Below, piece by piece: positions 22,640 through 34,039 of a stretch of DNA of 64,000 nt; position 1 is the stretch's first letter, and the number at the start of each line of letters is the position of its first letter. The DNA is from Ceratotherium simum simum. Its lineage: Eukaryota; Chordata; Mammalia; Perissodactyla; Rhinocerotidae. Below the pieces are notes generated by a model, which saw nothing but the letters and a program-made list of their open reading frames with translations, was not told the DNA's origin and did not search any database. The translations under genes were made by a program, and so were the position numbers. The DNA lies in the NCBI RefSeq assembly GCF_000283155.1, contig NW_004454156.1, positions 36,372,272 through 36,436,271 on the forward strand, in the 5' to 3' direction.

Positions 22640-24495
22640 CTGGGCCTTCTCAGTAGTTCATTCCTTTTTATCATTTAATAGTACTCCATTGTATGGATAC
22701 ACCCCTTTTGTTTACTCATTCACCAGTTGATAGACATCTGGATTATTTCTGTTGTTGGGCTATCATAGATATTGCTGCTGTGAACAGTCACATACAAGAA
22801 CAGTTACATACATATTTATGTAAACCTATCTTTACCTAGGTATTTGCCTTTTCCAGTGTACTTTATTTCTTCATGTGGATTTAAATTTTGATCTGATGTC
22901 ATTTCCTTTCAATCTGAAGAACTTCTTTCAGTGTGTCTTACAAGAAGTCTCAGCTAGCAATGAATTCTCTCTGTCTTTGTTTATCTGGGAATGTCTTTAT
23001 TTCACCTTCATCTTTGAAGGATAGTTTTGCTAGATGTAGAATTCTTGGTTGACAGTTTTTCCATTTAAGACTTTGATTATGTTGATCTACTTCCTTCTAG
23101 CCTGTATTTTTTCATATGAAGAGTCAGCTATTAATTGTTGTTACTCTGTATATAATGAGTCTTTTTTCTCCGGCTACTTTCAAGACTTTTCTCTTTGTTT
23201 TTAACAGTCTGACTATGATGTGCTTAGGTGTGGATTTCTCTGTGTTTATCTTGAGTTTCTTAGATATATAGATTGTTTTTCATCAGATTTTGAAAGTTTC
23301 TGGTCATTATTCCTTCAAATATTTTTTCTACTCCTTTCTCAGTTGCTGATATTTCTGCTTAGTTTTTTAAAAATATTATTCTTGGGGTCAGCCTGGCGGC
23401 ATAGTGCTTCCGCCGCCTGGGGTTTGCGGGTTTGGATCCTGGGCACAGACATACATACAACTCATCAAGCCACACTGTGGAGGTGTCCCACATACAAAAT
23501 AGAGGAAGACTGGCACAGATGTTAGCTCAGGGACAATCTTCCTCAAGCAAAAAGAGGAAGATTGGCAATAGATGTTAGCTCAAGGCCAATCTTCCTCACC
23601 AAAAAAATAATATATATATATATATTATATACATATATTATTCTTAAGCCTGGTTCCCTTGGGGTTTTCGCTTGTGACAACATAGCTTAGTGGTCAGCCA
23701 ATCATTAGTTAGAGGTTGTGCTCAAATACTTTGAGTCAGATAGCCTATATCCTTTGCCAATGAATCTTTGTGTGGGTTAGAAAATGCACTACAGTTTAGA
23801 CAGTTTACAAATCTACCCCAGACTTTTATTTTCTTTCAAGCTCTTTTTTGTTTTACATGTGCAAGGGCTCATGTTCAGCGAGGGACGTGTGAATATCTAG
23901 GACCCTCTCTGGTCTCCTCCAAGTGGGTATGTAGCCATGGGCATGTGTGCAGCCTTTCTGGGAACCAGAGATATGTGGGAACTCACTATGTCTACCTTAT
24001 TCTCTGGATTATCCGGTTAAATTTCTGGCTAGTCTGTCTCTCTGTTTCTTGCCTCAGCCAGGATCGCCACTTCAGTCTAGCTGTGATGTTGGCCTTTCCT
24101 GTTTATTTCTCACTGAGGTTGCTACTGTTTATGGCAACACCCACTGGCATTGGATTTTTCCACGCTTTTTTCCAAATCAAGCAGGCAGCCCTGGCAGAGA
24201 AGCTACAGGTTTTCATTCCTTGCCCCACCCTGGCAGAACTACCACACAAATTGAGTTGGGGTGAGGAGGAAAGAAAGCAGCTCCAAACAAAAATGCTACA
24301 GATTCCCATTGTTCTTGGCTAGAGTTCAGTGATTTTTCTTCAATTAATGCTTCTTAATTTGTTACATGCCTTTGGTCAGTTTCAAGAGTCCTGAAATAGT
24401 TGTTTTTACAATTTTGTCTAGTTTTATCATAATTTTAGAGGGAGAAAGTTTCCAAGGTCCTTGCTCCACCATTACAGAAGTCCTGCCTCTGAGGA
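22640..24495 (-). repeat. Old L1 (L1M-like), antisense, split by an ERE
   Basis: The reverse complement carries L1 3' sequence. On the + strand the antisense landmarks are 'tagtactccattgtatgg', 'tatctgggaatgtcttta', 'tagaattcttggttgacag' and 'gactatgatgtgcttagg'. The ERE at 23384-23635 interrupts it. A 184-residue open frame on the + strand (23768-24322) lies within this repeat and has no protein-family features. Confidence 0.65.
23384..23635 (+). mobile_element. ERE SINE with TSD
   Basis: tRNA-like head ('ggggtcagcctggcggc', 'gggtttggatcctgggc'), body 'tgttagctcagggacaatc' and A/TA-rich tail. A 10-bp duplication, TATTATTCTT, lies at 23374-23383 and 23636-23645. Confidence 0.88.
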
Positions 24496-24595
24496 ATCTG
24501 TCACCTTCTCCTTTTTAAAAAGCAGGCTAGGTGAGACACAAACCACGAAGCTCAAACATACATATATAGAGTTGGTAAGTCTAGTAAGCATTGAA

Positions 24596-24735
24596 CGTAG
24601 AACATACAACAGCAGCTAACATTTATCCAACACTTTCTATTTGTCAGACCTGTGCTAAGTGTGTTACAGGCATTATCTCCTCTAATCCTCATAGAAATAA
24701 AGAACCTGGTTCAATTCTTGGAGATCTTTTACTAA
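24596..24735 (+). repeat. MIR SINE fragment
   Basis: 'cagctaacatttatccaaca', 'ctgtgctaagtgtg' and 'atctcctctaatcctcata' are characteristic MIR runs. Confidence 0.65.
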
Positions 24736-24739
24736 TTTC

Positions 24740-27345
24740 CTTTCCAAGGGATAAAAATAAAAGAAAAACAATGCCCACAAATTTGATAACTTAGATGAAA
24801 TGGACTAGTTCCTTGAGAGATGCAAACTAACAAAACTCATACAAGGAGAAATAGATAATCTAAATAAGCCTATATCTACTAAAGAAATGGAATAAATAGT
24901 TAATAACCTTTCAAAAAAGAAAACATCAGGCTCAGATCGTTTCTGTGGTGAATTATACCAAACACTTAAGGAAGAAATTATACGAATCACCTACAATCTC
25001 TTTTAGAAAATAGAAAGAACACTTAACTCATTCTATAAGGCCAGTATTAATTACCCTAGTATCAAATTCAAATGAAGAGAGTACGGGAAAGGGAAACTAC
25101 AAACCAATATCTCTCATGAACACAGATGCAAAAATCTTTAAAATAGCAACAAGTCAAATCTAACAACGTATGAAAAGAATTATACACCACAACCAAGTAG
25201 GATTTATTCCAGGTTTGCAAGACTGGTCTCTCACCTAAAAATCTATTAACGTAATATACCACAGCAGCAGGCTAAAGAAGAAAAATCATATCATCATATC
25301 AATTAATGCAGAAAAAAAGCATTTGACAAAATCCAACACCCATTCATGATCGGAAAAACACTCAGAAAAGTAGGAATAGGGCTGGCCCCATGGCTTAGCA
25401 GTTAAGTGTGCGCACTCCGCTGCTGGCAGCCGGGGTTCTGATCCCGGGTGCGCATCGACACACCGCTTCTCTGGCCATGCTGAGGCCGCATCCCACGTAC
25501 AGCAACTAGAAGGATGTGCATCTATGACATACAACTATCTACTGGGGCTTTGGGGTAAAAAAATAAAAAAATATCAAAAAAAAAGTAGGAATAGAGGAGA
25601 ATTTTCTTAACTTTATAAAGAAGATTCACAAAAAACCTATAGTCAACATCATAGTTAATGGTAAGAAATTGGACACTTTCTTCCAAAGATCAGGAATAAG
25701 GCATGAATGTCTCCTTTCACCATTCCTATTTGACATTGTACTGGAAGTCCTAGTTAGTACAATAAGATAAGAAATGGACATAAAAGGTATACAAATTATG
25801 AAGAAATAAATAAAGCTGTCTTTGTTTGCAGATGACATGATAGTCTATGTAGAAAATCCAGAAGAATTGACAATAAAACTCCTGAAACTAGTAAACAAAT
25901 AGAGTAAGGTTGCAGGATACAAGGTTAATACACAAAAGTCAATTGCTTTGCTAAATATCTGCTATGAACAATTGGAATTTGAAATTAAAAACAATACCAT
26001 TTTTAATAGCACACAAAAAAGAAACACCTAGGTATAAATCTAACAAAATATGTACACAACCTGTATGTGGAAAACTACAACACCCTGATGAAAGAAATCA
26101 AAGAAGATCTAAATAAATGATGAGATAACCACATTCATGGATTGAAAGTCTGAATATATTAAGAAGTCAACTCTTCCCAACATATTCTGTAGATTTAGTG
26201 TGGTTCCAATCAAAATCAAACTATTTTTAGATACTGACAAACTGATTCTGAAGTTTATAGGGAAAGGCAAAAGACCCAGAATAGCCAATACAACACTGAG
26301 AAGAACAAAGTTGAGGACTAAGACTATGCTGAGGACTAACACTACCTGACTTTAAGACTAACTCTAAAGTTATCAAGATAGCGTGATTTTGATGAAAGAA
26401 TAGACCATAGATCAATGGAAAAGAAGAGAGAGCTCAGAAATAGATTCACACAAATATAGTCAATTGATATGACAACAGAGCAAAGGCAATTCAATGGAGA
26501 AAAAAGAGTCTTTTCAACAAATGGTGCTGAAACAATTGGATGCTCATATGCAAAAGAAAAAAAAAGAAAGAAAAGAAATCTAGACACAGATCTTACACCT
26601 TTCACAAAAATTAACTCAAAATGCATCATGGACCTAAATGTAAAATGCAAAACTACAAGACTTCTAGAAGAAAACAGGAGAAAACCAGGGTGACTTTGGG
26701 TTTTGTGATGGGTTTTTAGATACAACAACAAAAGCATAATCCATGAAAAAAATGGTAAGTTGGACCTTATTGAAATTAAAAAGTTCTGCTCTGCAAAAGT
26801 CACTGTAAAGAAATTGAAGAGACAAGACACAGACTGAGAAAAATTATTTGCAAAACATGTATCTGATAAAGGACTTGTATCCAAATTATACAAAGAACTC
26901 TTAAAACTTAACATTAGGAAGGCAAACAACACAATTAAATGAAAATGGGCAAAAGATCTAAATAGACACCTCACCAAAGAAGATATTCAGATAGCAAGTA
27001 AGCATAAGAAAAGATGCTCATTATTATTTGTCGTTAGGGGATTGCAAATCAAAACAAAAATGAGAAACCACTACGCATCTATTAGAATGGCTAAAATCCA
27101 AAACATTGACAATACCAAATGCTGGTGAGGATGCAGAGCAACAGGCACACTCATTCGCTGCTGGTGGGAATGTAAAATGGTACAGCCACTTTGGAAGACA
27201 TTTTGGCAGTTTCTTACAAAATGGAACATACACTTACCATGTGATCCAGCAATCACACTCTTAGGTGTTTACCCAAATGAGCTGAAAACTTATGTTTACA
27301 TAAAAACTTGCACATGAATGTTTACAGCAGCTTTATTCAAAATTG
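24740..27345 (+). mobile_element. L1 LINE, 5'-truncated ORF2 remnant with nested ERE
   Basis: The + strand gives broken L1 ORF2 peptide in several frames. The reverse-transcriptase catalytic motif Phe-Ala-Asp-Asp is still readable at 25825-25836. The 3' portion shows 'aatcaaaacaaaaatgag', 'agaatggctaaaatcc' and 'ctgctggtgggaatgtaa'. Many stops and frameshifts; no ORF1. The L1 is interrupted at 25380-25580 by an ERE-type SINE and ends in a MIR-like boundary near 27345. The antisense 211-residue frame at 26342-26977 is a shadow. Confidence 0.9.
25380..25580 (+). mobile_element. ERE3-like SINE nested in L1
   Basis: Head 'ggctggccccatggcttag', 'gttctgatcccgggtgcgc' and 'ccatgctgaggccgcatcc', then an A-rich tail. 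It lacks the 'gttagctcagggc' body of the other copies, so it belongs to a different ERE subfamily. Flanked by a perfect 14-bp duplication, AAAAGTAGGAATAG, at 25366-25379 and 25581-25594. Confidence 0.88.
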
Positions 27346-27349
27346 CTAA

Positions 27350-27840
27350 AATGAGAAAATGCATGCGTAGGGCTTAGTGCAGGGCCAAGTATAGTTGGCA
27401 TGTAAATAAGGGATGCTATTATTATTTTATTGTTATTATCTCCAGTACTATATTTAGCTCAGTTTTCCACCTTAAACCTTCTGCTCATTTGATATGAGAT
27501 CTTGGACAAATTACTTAATATCTCTAAGTCTTGGTATCTTTTTAACCAGTAAAATGAAACTATTAACATTTTCTTGCATTTTTGTGAAAATTAAATAAGA
27601 TAGTACATAAGATGCTCATTATGAAACTTGGGACATAGTATGTCATTATAGGAGTTATGGTAGCTGTGGCTCTTGAGCCAGTCTGTTCATTAGTAAAAAG
27701 AGAGTAATAATACCTCTCTCACAATAGTAAAGCGTAAGATCATAGTGGCCTAGTGAGTTTTAATGACTTGTTCGAAGTCATGTGGATGATTAGTAATGGT
27801 CTAAGACTAAAGCCTGGATCCAGATTATAGGTGCTTAAAA
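27350..27840 (+). repeat. MIR fragments
   Basis: MIR-like pieces: 27360-27430 ('gggcttagtgcagggcc') and 27490-27650 ('gatcttggacaaattac', 'aaaatgaaactatt'). Confidence 0.5.
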
Positions 27841-27853
27841 AATGATGACTATT

Positions 27854-28097
27854 GGGGCTGGCCTGGTGGTGTAGTGGTTAAGTTCACGTGCTCCTGGTGG
27901 CCCAGGGTTTGCAGGTTCAGATCCTGGGTGTGGACCTACACACCGCTCATCAAGTCATGCTGTGGCGGCATCCCACATACAAAATAAAGGAAGATTGGCA
28001 CAGATGTTAGCTCAGGGACAATCTTCCTCAAGCAAAAAGAGGAGGATTGGCAACAGATGTTAGCTCAGGGCCAATCTTCCTCACAAAAAAAAAAAAA
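27854..28097 (+). mobile_element. ERE SINE with TSD
   Basis: Nearly complete: 'ggggctggcctggtggtgta', 'cagggtttgcaggttcagat', 'gttagctcagggacaatc' and an A-rich tail. TSD GATGACTATT at 27844-27853 and 28098-28107. Confidence 0.92.
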
Positions 28098-28121
28098 GAT
28101 GACTATTAATTCTAGCTATTA

Positions 28122-28198
28122 TTTCTCTCTCTCTCTCTCTCTCACCCTCTCCCACACACCCATCTAAATCATACACACACATGCACACACACACACAG
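28122..28198. repeat. (CT)n and (CA)n microsatellites
   Basis: A CT run at about 28123-28145, then CA runs to 28198, directly downstream of an ERE. Confidence 0.85.
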
Positions 28199-28199
28199 A

Positions 28200-30335
28200 G
28201 TCATTCACATATGGTGAAAAAATTAGATGCCCAATCTTTCTAACAGCTTGCCTTCTCATCATTGGGCTTCAGAACTGGCATTCTCTGTCCTCCCACCACA
28301 TTGCCCTTCCCCCAACAGGAAACTGCTCCTTGTTACTTGTCCACTGGGTGCCAGAGGACAGGGGTCTTTCGCCTGCCTGGGACACGATTCTGCAGTGAAG
28401 AGAGGGTAGCCCCGCTGAGGAGGACAGCAGGACGGCCCAGCAGAGAGGAGGAGATGCTAAGAAGTGGGAGGATGGGGCAAGTAAGAATTGCAGCGTGTTT
28501 TGTCAGACACTGTGAGGGCACCTTCCTGTCCCTCGTCGCGTTGGATTCTCACAGCAAGGCCTGATCCTTGGCATCCTGGGGCACCCATGGTGATGCTGGA
28601 GGGCCATGGGAGGGAAGGGACAGCCCAGTATTCTTCCCTGCTGCCCTTGCTCACCCCTCAGCGAACCCACAGTTCAGCCTCAGACACTGAAGAATTTTCT
28701 GGCAAGGGAGGAAGAGAGGTCTTCCCTCATCTGTCCTCAGACCTAATTCTTCTCTGGAGGCAGGTCCTTCTAATTAACAATTGGAGTGAATGGGAGGGTG
28801 AATGTTTTCATCAACACAGAAGTGATATATCAAAGGAGCAGGGGGTGTAGAGAGGAGGGACTTAGTAAAGGAAGTCGGGGCTTCCAAGGAAGAAGTGAGA
28901 AAACGGAGTGCTGGTGGGAGACTGGTGGTGCTCAAGAAAAATTTGAAAGACTCCGTGTTGGCTTCCATCCGTGGCCAATCTATGGACTTTGGAACCAGAC
29001 AAGTCTGAGTTAGAATCATGTTTGTGCCACTCACTAGTTGCGTCACCTTAGGCAAGTTACTTAGCCTCTCTAGGCAAAGGTTTTCTCATTCGTTAAATGA
29101 GAACAATCCCAAATGACCAAAAGGACAATCCTAAGATGAAGATTGTCCTTTGAAGGACACTCATATGGGTTAAAATGATATATAGGAAACGTTGAATAGC
29201 ATCTGGCTTCTAACTGTTGCTCAAAGAATATAATTATTTTCGTCGTCACTTACAGAACTCAAATCAAAGGAACTCCACGCCCTATTTGGCTTCCAGGGGG
29301 AACACCTCAACGGGAACCACGAGTCTGGCCCTCCTAGTGCTGAGAGGGGCAGAACCTTTCAGGGCAGGGCTGGCATGAGAGATGCCAAGAAATGACCCCA
29401 TGGTCCTCAGGTGTGGACACCAGAATCAGGTCTGGCGAGACGAGGGTGTCTCTGCCTCTACCTGTCTGTGGTATACCGGTTAGTCCCAACCCTGTGGACT
29501 TGTGAGAAGCACCCAGTGTAATCAGCCCACCTTCTGTTCTGATTCCAAAAGATTTATACTGGGAGCCTGCTATGTGGCAAGTTTTATTCTAGATGCTGTG
29601 GACACAAAGATTGAAGACGTGTGGTTTCTGTTTGCTGTGCCATAGCTCAGAAAGATGAAAAGAGGACACAGATCATGCCCCCAAATGCTGAGGCTCTTTC
29701 CCTAAAGGCGCAGACGGCCCCGTGGTGCGGGATGCAGACAGCAGTAACCAGCCCTGAGCCACGCAGAAGACAGTTCTGAATTTCCCAGAAAACAGCTTAC
29801 ACAACACGGGGTATCAGTTTCCTCCTTGGCTCTTTCCCCCATGTGCTGAGATAACTGAACCAGTAACACAGAACTTAGCTTATTTGATTGTTGGGAAAAA
29901 CCAAAAACATCCCACGGGAAGGAAAGGCAAAGTGCCTTGTACAAAGAAAGACTCGCAATCAGCAGTCTGCCCTGCCTTGCCCAGATGCTCCTTGCATCCC
30001 GGGGACGCTGTGCACGTCTCTGTGAAGGGCTCCCGAGACTAAGGCGGAGGGCCTCCCGTGGAAAGTCCCCAAAGTCCTTCTCCTGGGCTTGGGAGGTTTC
30101 TGCTGGCTAAAATGGAGCCAGTAAGTGCCTTTCTATGGTCTAAATGGGAGGAGAAATGGAAGAAAGGAAAGAAGGGGAAGAGGGAGAATAGAGATGAGAA
30201 GGGGGAAGGGAGTTGGCAGAATCCTGGATGTCAGGCTTGCGAGTAAAGTCAACAACTACCAGAGGCTCACAACACACCTGCAAGTATTGCAATCTTATCT
30301 TTCCTTAAAATTCTCATTCTCTCACCATCTCGTTC
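28200..30335. other. Intergenic, no gene recognised
   Basis: GC-richer than its surroundings with several 60-120-residue frames on both strands, none with domain signatures. 28980-29110 is a MIR ('ggcaagttacttagcctctc'). 29120-29151 has an 11-bp perfect inverted repeat (AAAGGACAATC / GATTGTCCTTT). 30150-30215 is purine-rich. Confidence 0.45.
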
Positions 30336-30339
30336 TGAA

Positions 30340-30475
30340 AGTGTTAGATGTGACTCCCAGCTCAGGCAGTCACCAGCCCTGTCACACTGCGTGAGCTATT
30401 TAACCTCAGAGAGCTTGTGTTTCATCACCTGTAAAATGGGCATTATGACCTTGTGGGGAGGATTAAAAGACCCCA
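30340..30475 (+). repeat. MIR SINE fragment
   Basis: 'gtgagctatttaacctc' and 'catcacctgtaaaatggg' are classic MIR runs. Confidence 0.65.
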
Positions 30476-31009
30476 AGTGTGTAAAGAATATCACAAGGTA
30501 TCTCCTTGAGTTTATTTCAAGCTCCCAGCAGCCAATGGGAAACTGAAAACACCATCAATCAAAAAAATGTGAATTCAGGAAAGTCTCACCAGGGTTCTGA
30601 ACTATGTGTTGAAATCCAATTAAGTCAAGAAAACCGGCACCAGTTCACCATCTAGTGTGTGTGCAGCACAGTGTTGGGGGCAATGCAATGTGTGATGGAA
30701 TGAAAGGCACAGCTCCTCTCCCAGGATCTGTACGAAGGTCCTCTGGTGCCATCATGCGCTTCTTCTGGGATTCTGGGCAGTGAGCTCATTGCTGGGCCTG
30801 TTTCTGTAGATATTTATTAAACAACCAGAATCTAGGGGAATAGTCAACGAGCACCAAATTCTTAGATGTGAACAACTTTAGTGGCGTTACAGGGATATGG
30901 GGATAAAAAGCAATGTGGAAAAGTCTAGGGAAGATATAGAACAGCCAGAAGAGTCTCTGTCCTTCCAGGAGGGATGCTGAGAAATACTCTCCATTTCTAT
31001 GTACCAATT

Positions 31010-31200
31010 ATTTTATGTACATTTATTTAATCTTCCTAACAAAATCCTGCACAGTAGGAATTTTTATCACTGTTTTACAGATGAGGAAATTAAGGCTGAG
31101 AGAGCTTAAGTCACTTGCCCAAGTTTAGACACATAGCAAGTGCCAGGTCTGGATTTGAACCCGATTCTCAATCCAGTACTTTTTTTGTCTTTTATATCAT
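31010..31200 (-). repeat. MIR SINE fragment, antisense
   Basis: 'ttacagatgaggaaattaag', 'gtcacttgcccaag' and 'ctggatttgaacccg' in this order are the antisense MIR pattern. Confidence 0.75.
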
Positions 31201-31204
31201 GCCA

Positions 31205-32535
31205 CCTTTCCCCGAATCCTAAATTTCTGGGAAATAAATGAACTCTAGTGATAAAGCAGCACATTTTTTCATGTTCTTTGCTCTTGATCCCTTCCTACTA
31301 TTTCTCTGGAAATAGATACTAAAGCCACCAGGATCCCTGAGGCAGCCTTGGTCATCCTCGCAGTATATCCAGCACAACGGATTTTGGGCCTAGTTGCTTT
31401 CCCATCAGACTTTTGCAGCAAGAATACTGTATCTGCCAGCTCAGCACAGCCCATTTCTGGCTCTGTTTTCTCCCCACAGGAACCTGAGAGTCTGTCTGTG
31501 TGTGTGTTATCAGATTGGCTAAAGAGTTACATATGTGGGCGCTGAAGAAGAGAGCTTTGTTGTGAGCTCCGCATCTAGGAGAGCCCGCGCTGCTGCAGTG
31601 TTCTGGCTTGAATTCTGTGTCTTTCATCAAGTTCTGCAAGAAGCCTCACTGCCTGCCAAGATGAAGGCAAATGAAGCAGAAGGCTCACAGGGTAAACGCT
31701 CCTTCCTGGGACCTGCATTTGGACAGCAGCAAGAAGATGCTGATTACTCCTGGGCTCCCAACCTTAACTTCCTTTGGGGGAGGGTATCTGGATTCTTGCT
31801 AGATCTATATAGTCCATGGCTCCTTTGGAAATAAAAGTGAGGTGAGCGCATGTTACAAGCAAGGCTCAACCCAAAGTGAACAGTTACCTCTGACCATAGT
31901 TTGCAAAGGGTCCTCACATTTGTCATTTCATGTCCTTCTTATGTGAACCCCATGAGATGGGCAGAGCAGGAAGAAATATCCCCAACTGCAGGCACTTGGC
32001 TCGCTCAAGATCACACAGAGCCATGGCTCTGGTTCTTGGTGTGGATGTCCTGAAGGTGGCAGATGTTCCCAGATGACACATCAGATCTCTCTGTGATGAC
32101 ATCTCCATGATTCTCTATCATAGGCACCTCTTTCCTTATCTTCAGTTGGGTCCCTCAAGGGTCTCCTGGGTGTGTGCCCAGCTAGGCTACTCTCGCCCTC
32201 CCTTTTCCTCTTTTTCTATTTGTCCTCTTTGATTCTGAGCCTTGGTTTCCTTCCTGGTTGGCATATCTTTCCCTGCGGTGGTATTGAGAGCTAAAGAGGG
32301 TATGGACCTTCAGTGAGCAGTTACTGTGTGTAGTTCCAGACACAGTTGTGCGTGCTTGGAATATAACGATCGATGTAAGAGTTGGTGCCCTTAAGGGGAT
32401 CCGTGAACATTATGGTGCTATGGGAGGACGGATCTCAAGATGTTGCTGCCTCCTGCTGGTTAAACTAGATCTAAACTGGTTGCTTAATTTTACAGTCTAT
32501 TCCGTCTTTTCCACCTTCCTTTTCTTCCAGGAGCT
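31205..32535. other. Intergenic, no gene recognised
   Basis: A MIR-like piece at 31925-32020 ('ccccatgagatgggcagag'). The 99-residue frame at 31535-31834 has moderate GC and no introns visible, but nothing identifies it as coding. Confidence 0.4.
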
Positions 32536-32539
32536 CATT

Positions 32540-33370
32540 TACTGAATGATGCATTTTACATGCCACCTTTATTGTATATTAAATTTGCAAGTATATAAGG
32601 CCTTCCTATTCGTTTCACTGATCTGTTCATCTATTCATTCACAATACCGCTATAATTATTATAACTTTATAATACGTTTTTTCATATCTGGTAGGTATGG
32701 TTGCCCCTCCTTACTCAGCTTGTCCAGAATTTCTACAAATACTCTTGCTGTTTGTTTTTCCATTTGAATCTTAGAACACAAAAAGACTCTTCTTGGTATT
32801 TTAATTGAAATTACACTAAATTTGTAGGCTAACTGAGGAAACTTTGATAACTTTAGGGTGCTGTCTTCTTAGTCAAAATATAGTATGTTTTTCTATTTGT
32901 TCAAACCCTTGGGGTCCTTAAATTTCTGCTTATCTATCAGGCATGATTCTTAGGTTTACTCCTAGATATCTGATTTTGTTTTGTGGTTATGGTAAATGGG
33001 GTATTACCTTCTATTATATCTCCTAGCTGTCTATTATTTGTATTTGTGATAGCTATTGATTTTTACACATTAATTTTTTACTGCACTACCTCAGTAAATT
33101 CTCTTACTGTTGAAAATAGTTTTGAAGTTAATTCTCTCAGGTTTTTCATGCATATAAGTTTATTCACCAACATAAATAATGATATTTGTCATACTTGGTT
33201 AGTATATTACTTTCAAATGTTATTTACTTGTCTTTTCTAACTAGAGCTAGTACTTCCAGAACAATATTAAATAATAGTAGTGGTAATGTTATCCTTGTCT
33301 TGTCCCTGATTTTAGCACAAATGCTTCTAAATGCTGTGCTAATAAGCATGATGGGCTCAGATAAATATCT
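32540..33370 (-). repeat. L1 ORF2 fragment, antisense
   Basis: AT-rich; antisense L1 landmarks are 'ggtatggttgcccctcc', 'tttactcctagatatctg', 'taatagtagtggtaatg' and 'atccttgtcttgtccctgat'. The minus strand would read as decayed ORF2. Confidence 0.65.
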
Positions 33371-33398
33371 TTTATCATCTTAAGAAAGTATCCCTTTA

Positions 33399-34034
33399 CA
33401 GTAGCCCCCCTTTATCCATGGGGAATATGTTCCAAGACCCCCAGCGGATGCCTGAAACCGCCAATAGTCCCGAACCCTATATATGCTATGTTTTTTCCTA
33501 TACGTACGTATTTGAGGTGTGATAATAAAATTAGCACGAATTTCTTTTTCCTTCTTCACAATTTCATGGATAGAAGATTTGTTCTTACTGTAGATCTTAG
33601 TGATCACAGTGTATGATTTTTTTCCTTTCATTATTAAGTAGAGAACTATTACCTTTTCACTTAAAGAAAGCACTTTGTGGCATCTCTTTGGACTATTCGA
33701 ATTGCCAGCATCACTACTCTTGCACTTTGGGGCCATTATTGAGTAAAATAAGGGTTACTTGAACACAAACACTACAATACCAGGACAGTTGATCTGATAA
33801 CTCAGATGTCTGCTGTGACTAAGGGGCAGATACCTTAGACAAAGGAATGATTCATGTCCAGGGCAGGACGGAGCTGGACAGTGGGAGATTTCATCACGCT
33901 ACTAAGAATGGTGTTCAATTTAAAACTTATGAGTTGTTTATTTCTGGAATTTTCCATTTAATATTTTCAGACCACGGTTGACTGCCGGTAACCGAGACTG
34001 CAGAAAGTGAAGTCATACATAAGGGGGATGACTG
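33399..34034 (-). mobile_element. Tigger/pogo DNA transposon with transposase N-terminal remnant
   Basis: Terminal inverted repeats start CAGTAGCCCCCCTTATCC at 33399 and end with the complementary AAGGGGGATGACTG at 34034. The element is flanked by TA dinucleotides at 33397-33398 and 34035-34036, the pogo/mariner target duplication. On the minus strand, from 33736, an open frame begins MAPKCKSSDAGNSNSPKR and continues with 'LSLSEKV' and 'KKEKEI', matching my memory of the N-terminal DNA-binding (CENP-B-like helix-turn-helix) region of Tigger transposases. About 636 bp remain, so most of the transposase including the DDE catalytic domain is deleted. Confidence 0.85.
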
Positions 34035-34039
34035 TATTT

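Noticed and set aside
23768..24322. 184-residue + strand frame, the longest outside CYP1B1
   Set aside because: It sits inside an antisense old L1, has no family motif and no supporting gene structure.
26342..26977. 211-residue minus-strand frame
   Set aside because: It is the antisense shadow of an L1 ORF2 remnant.
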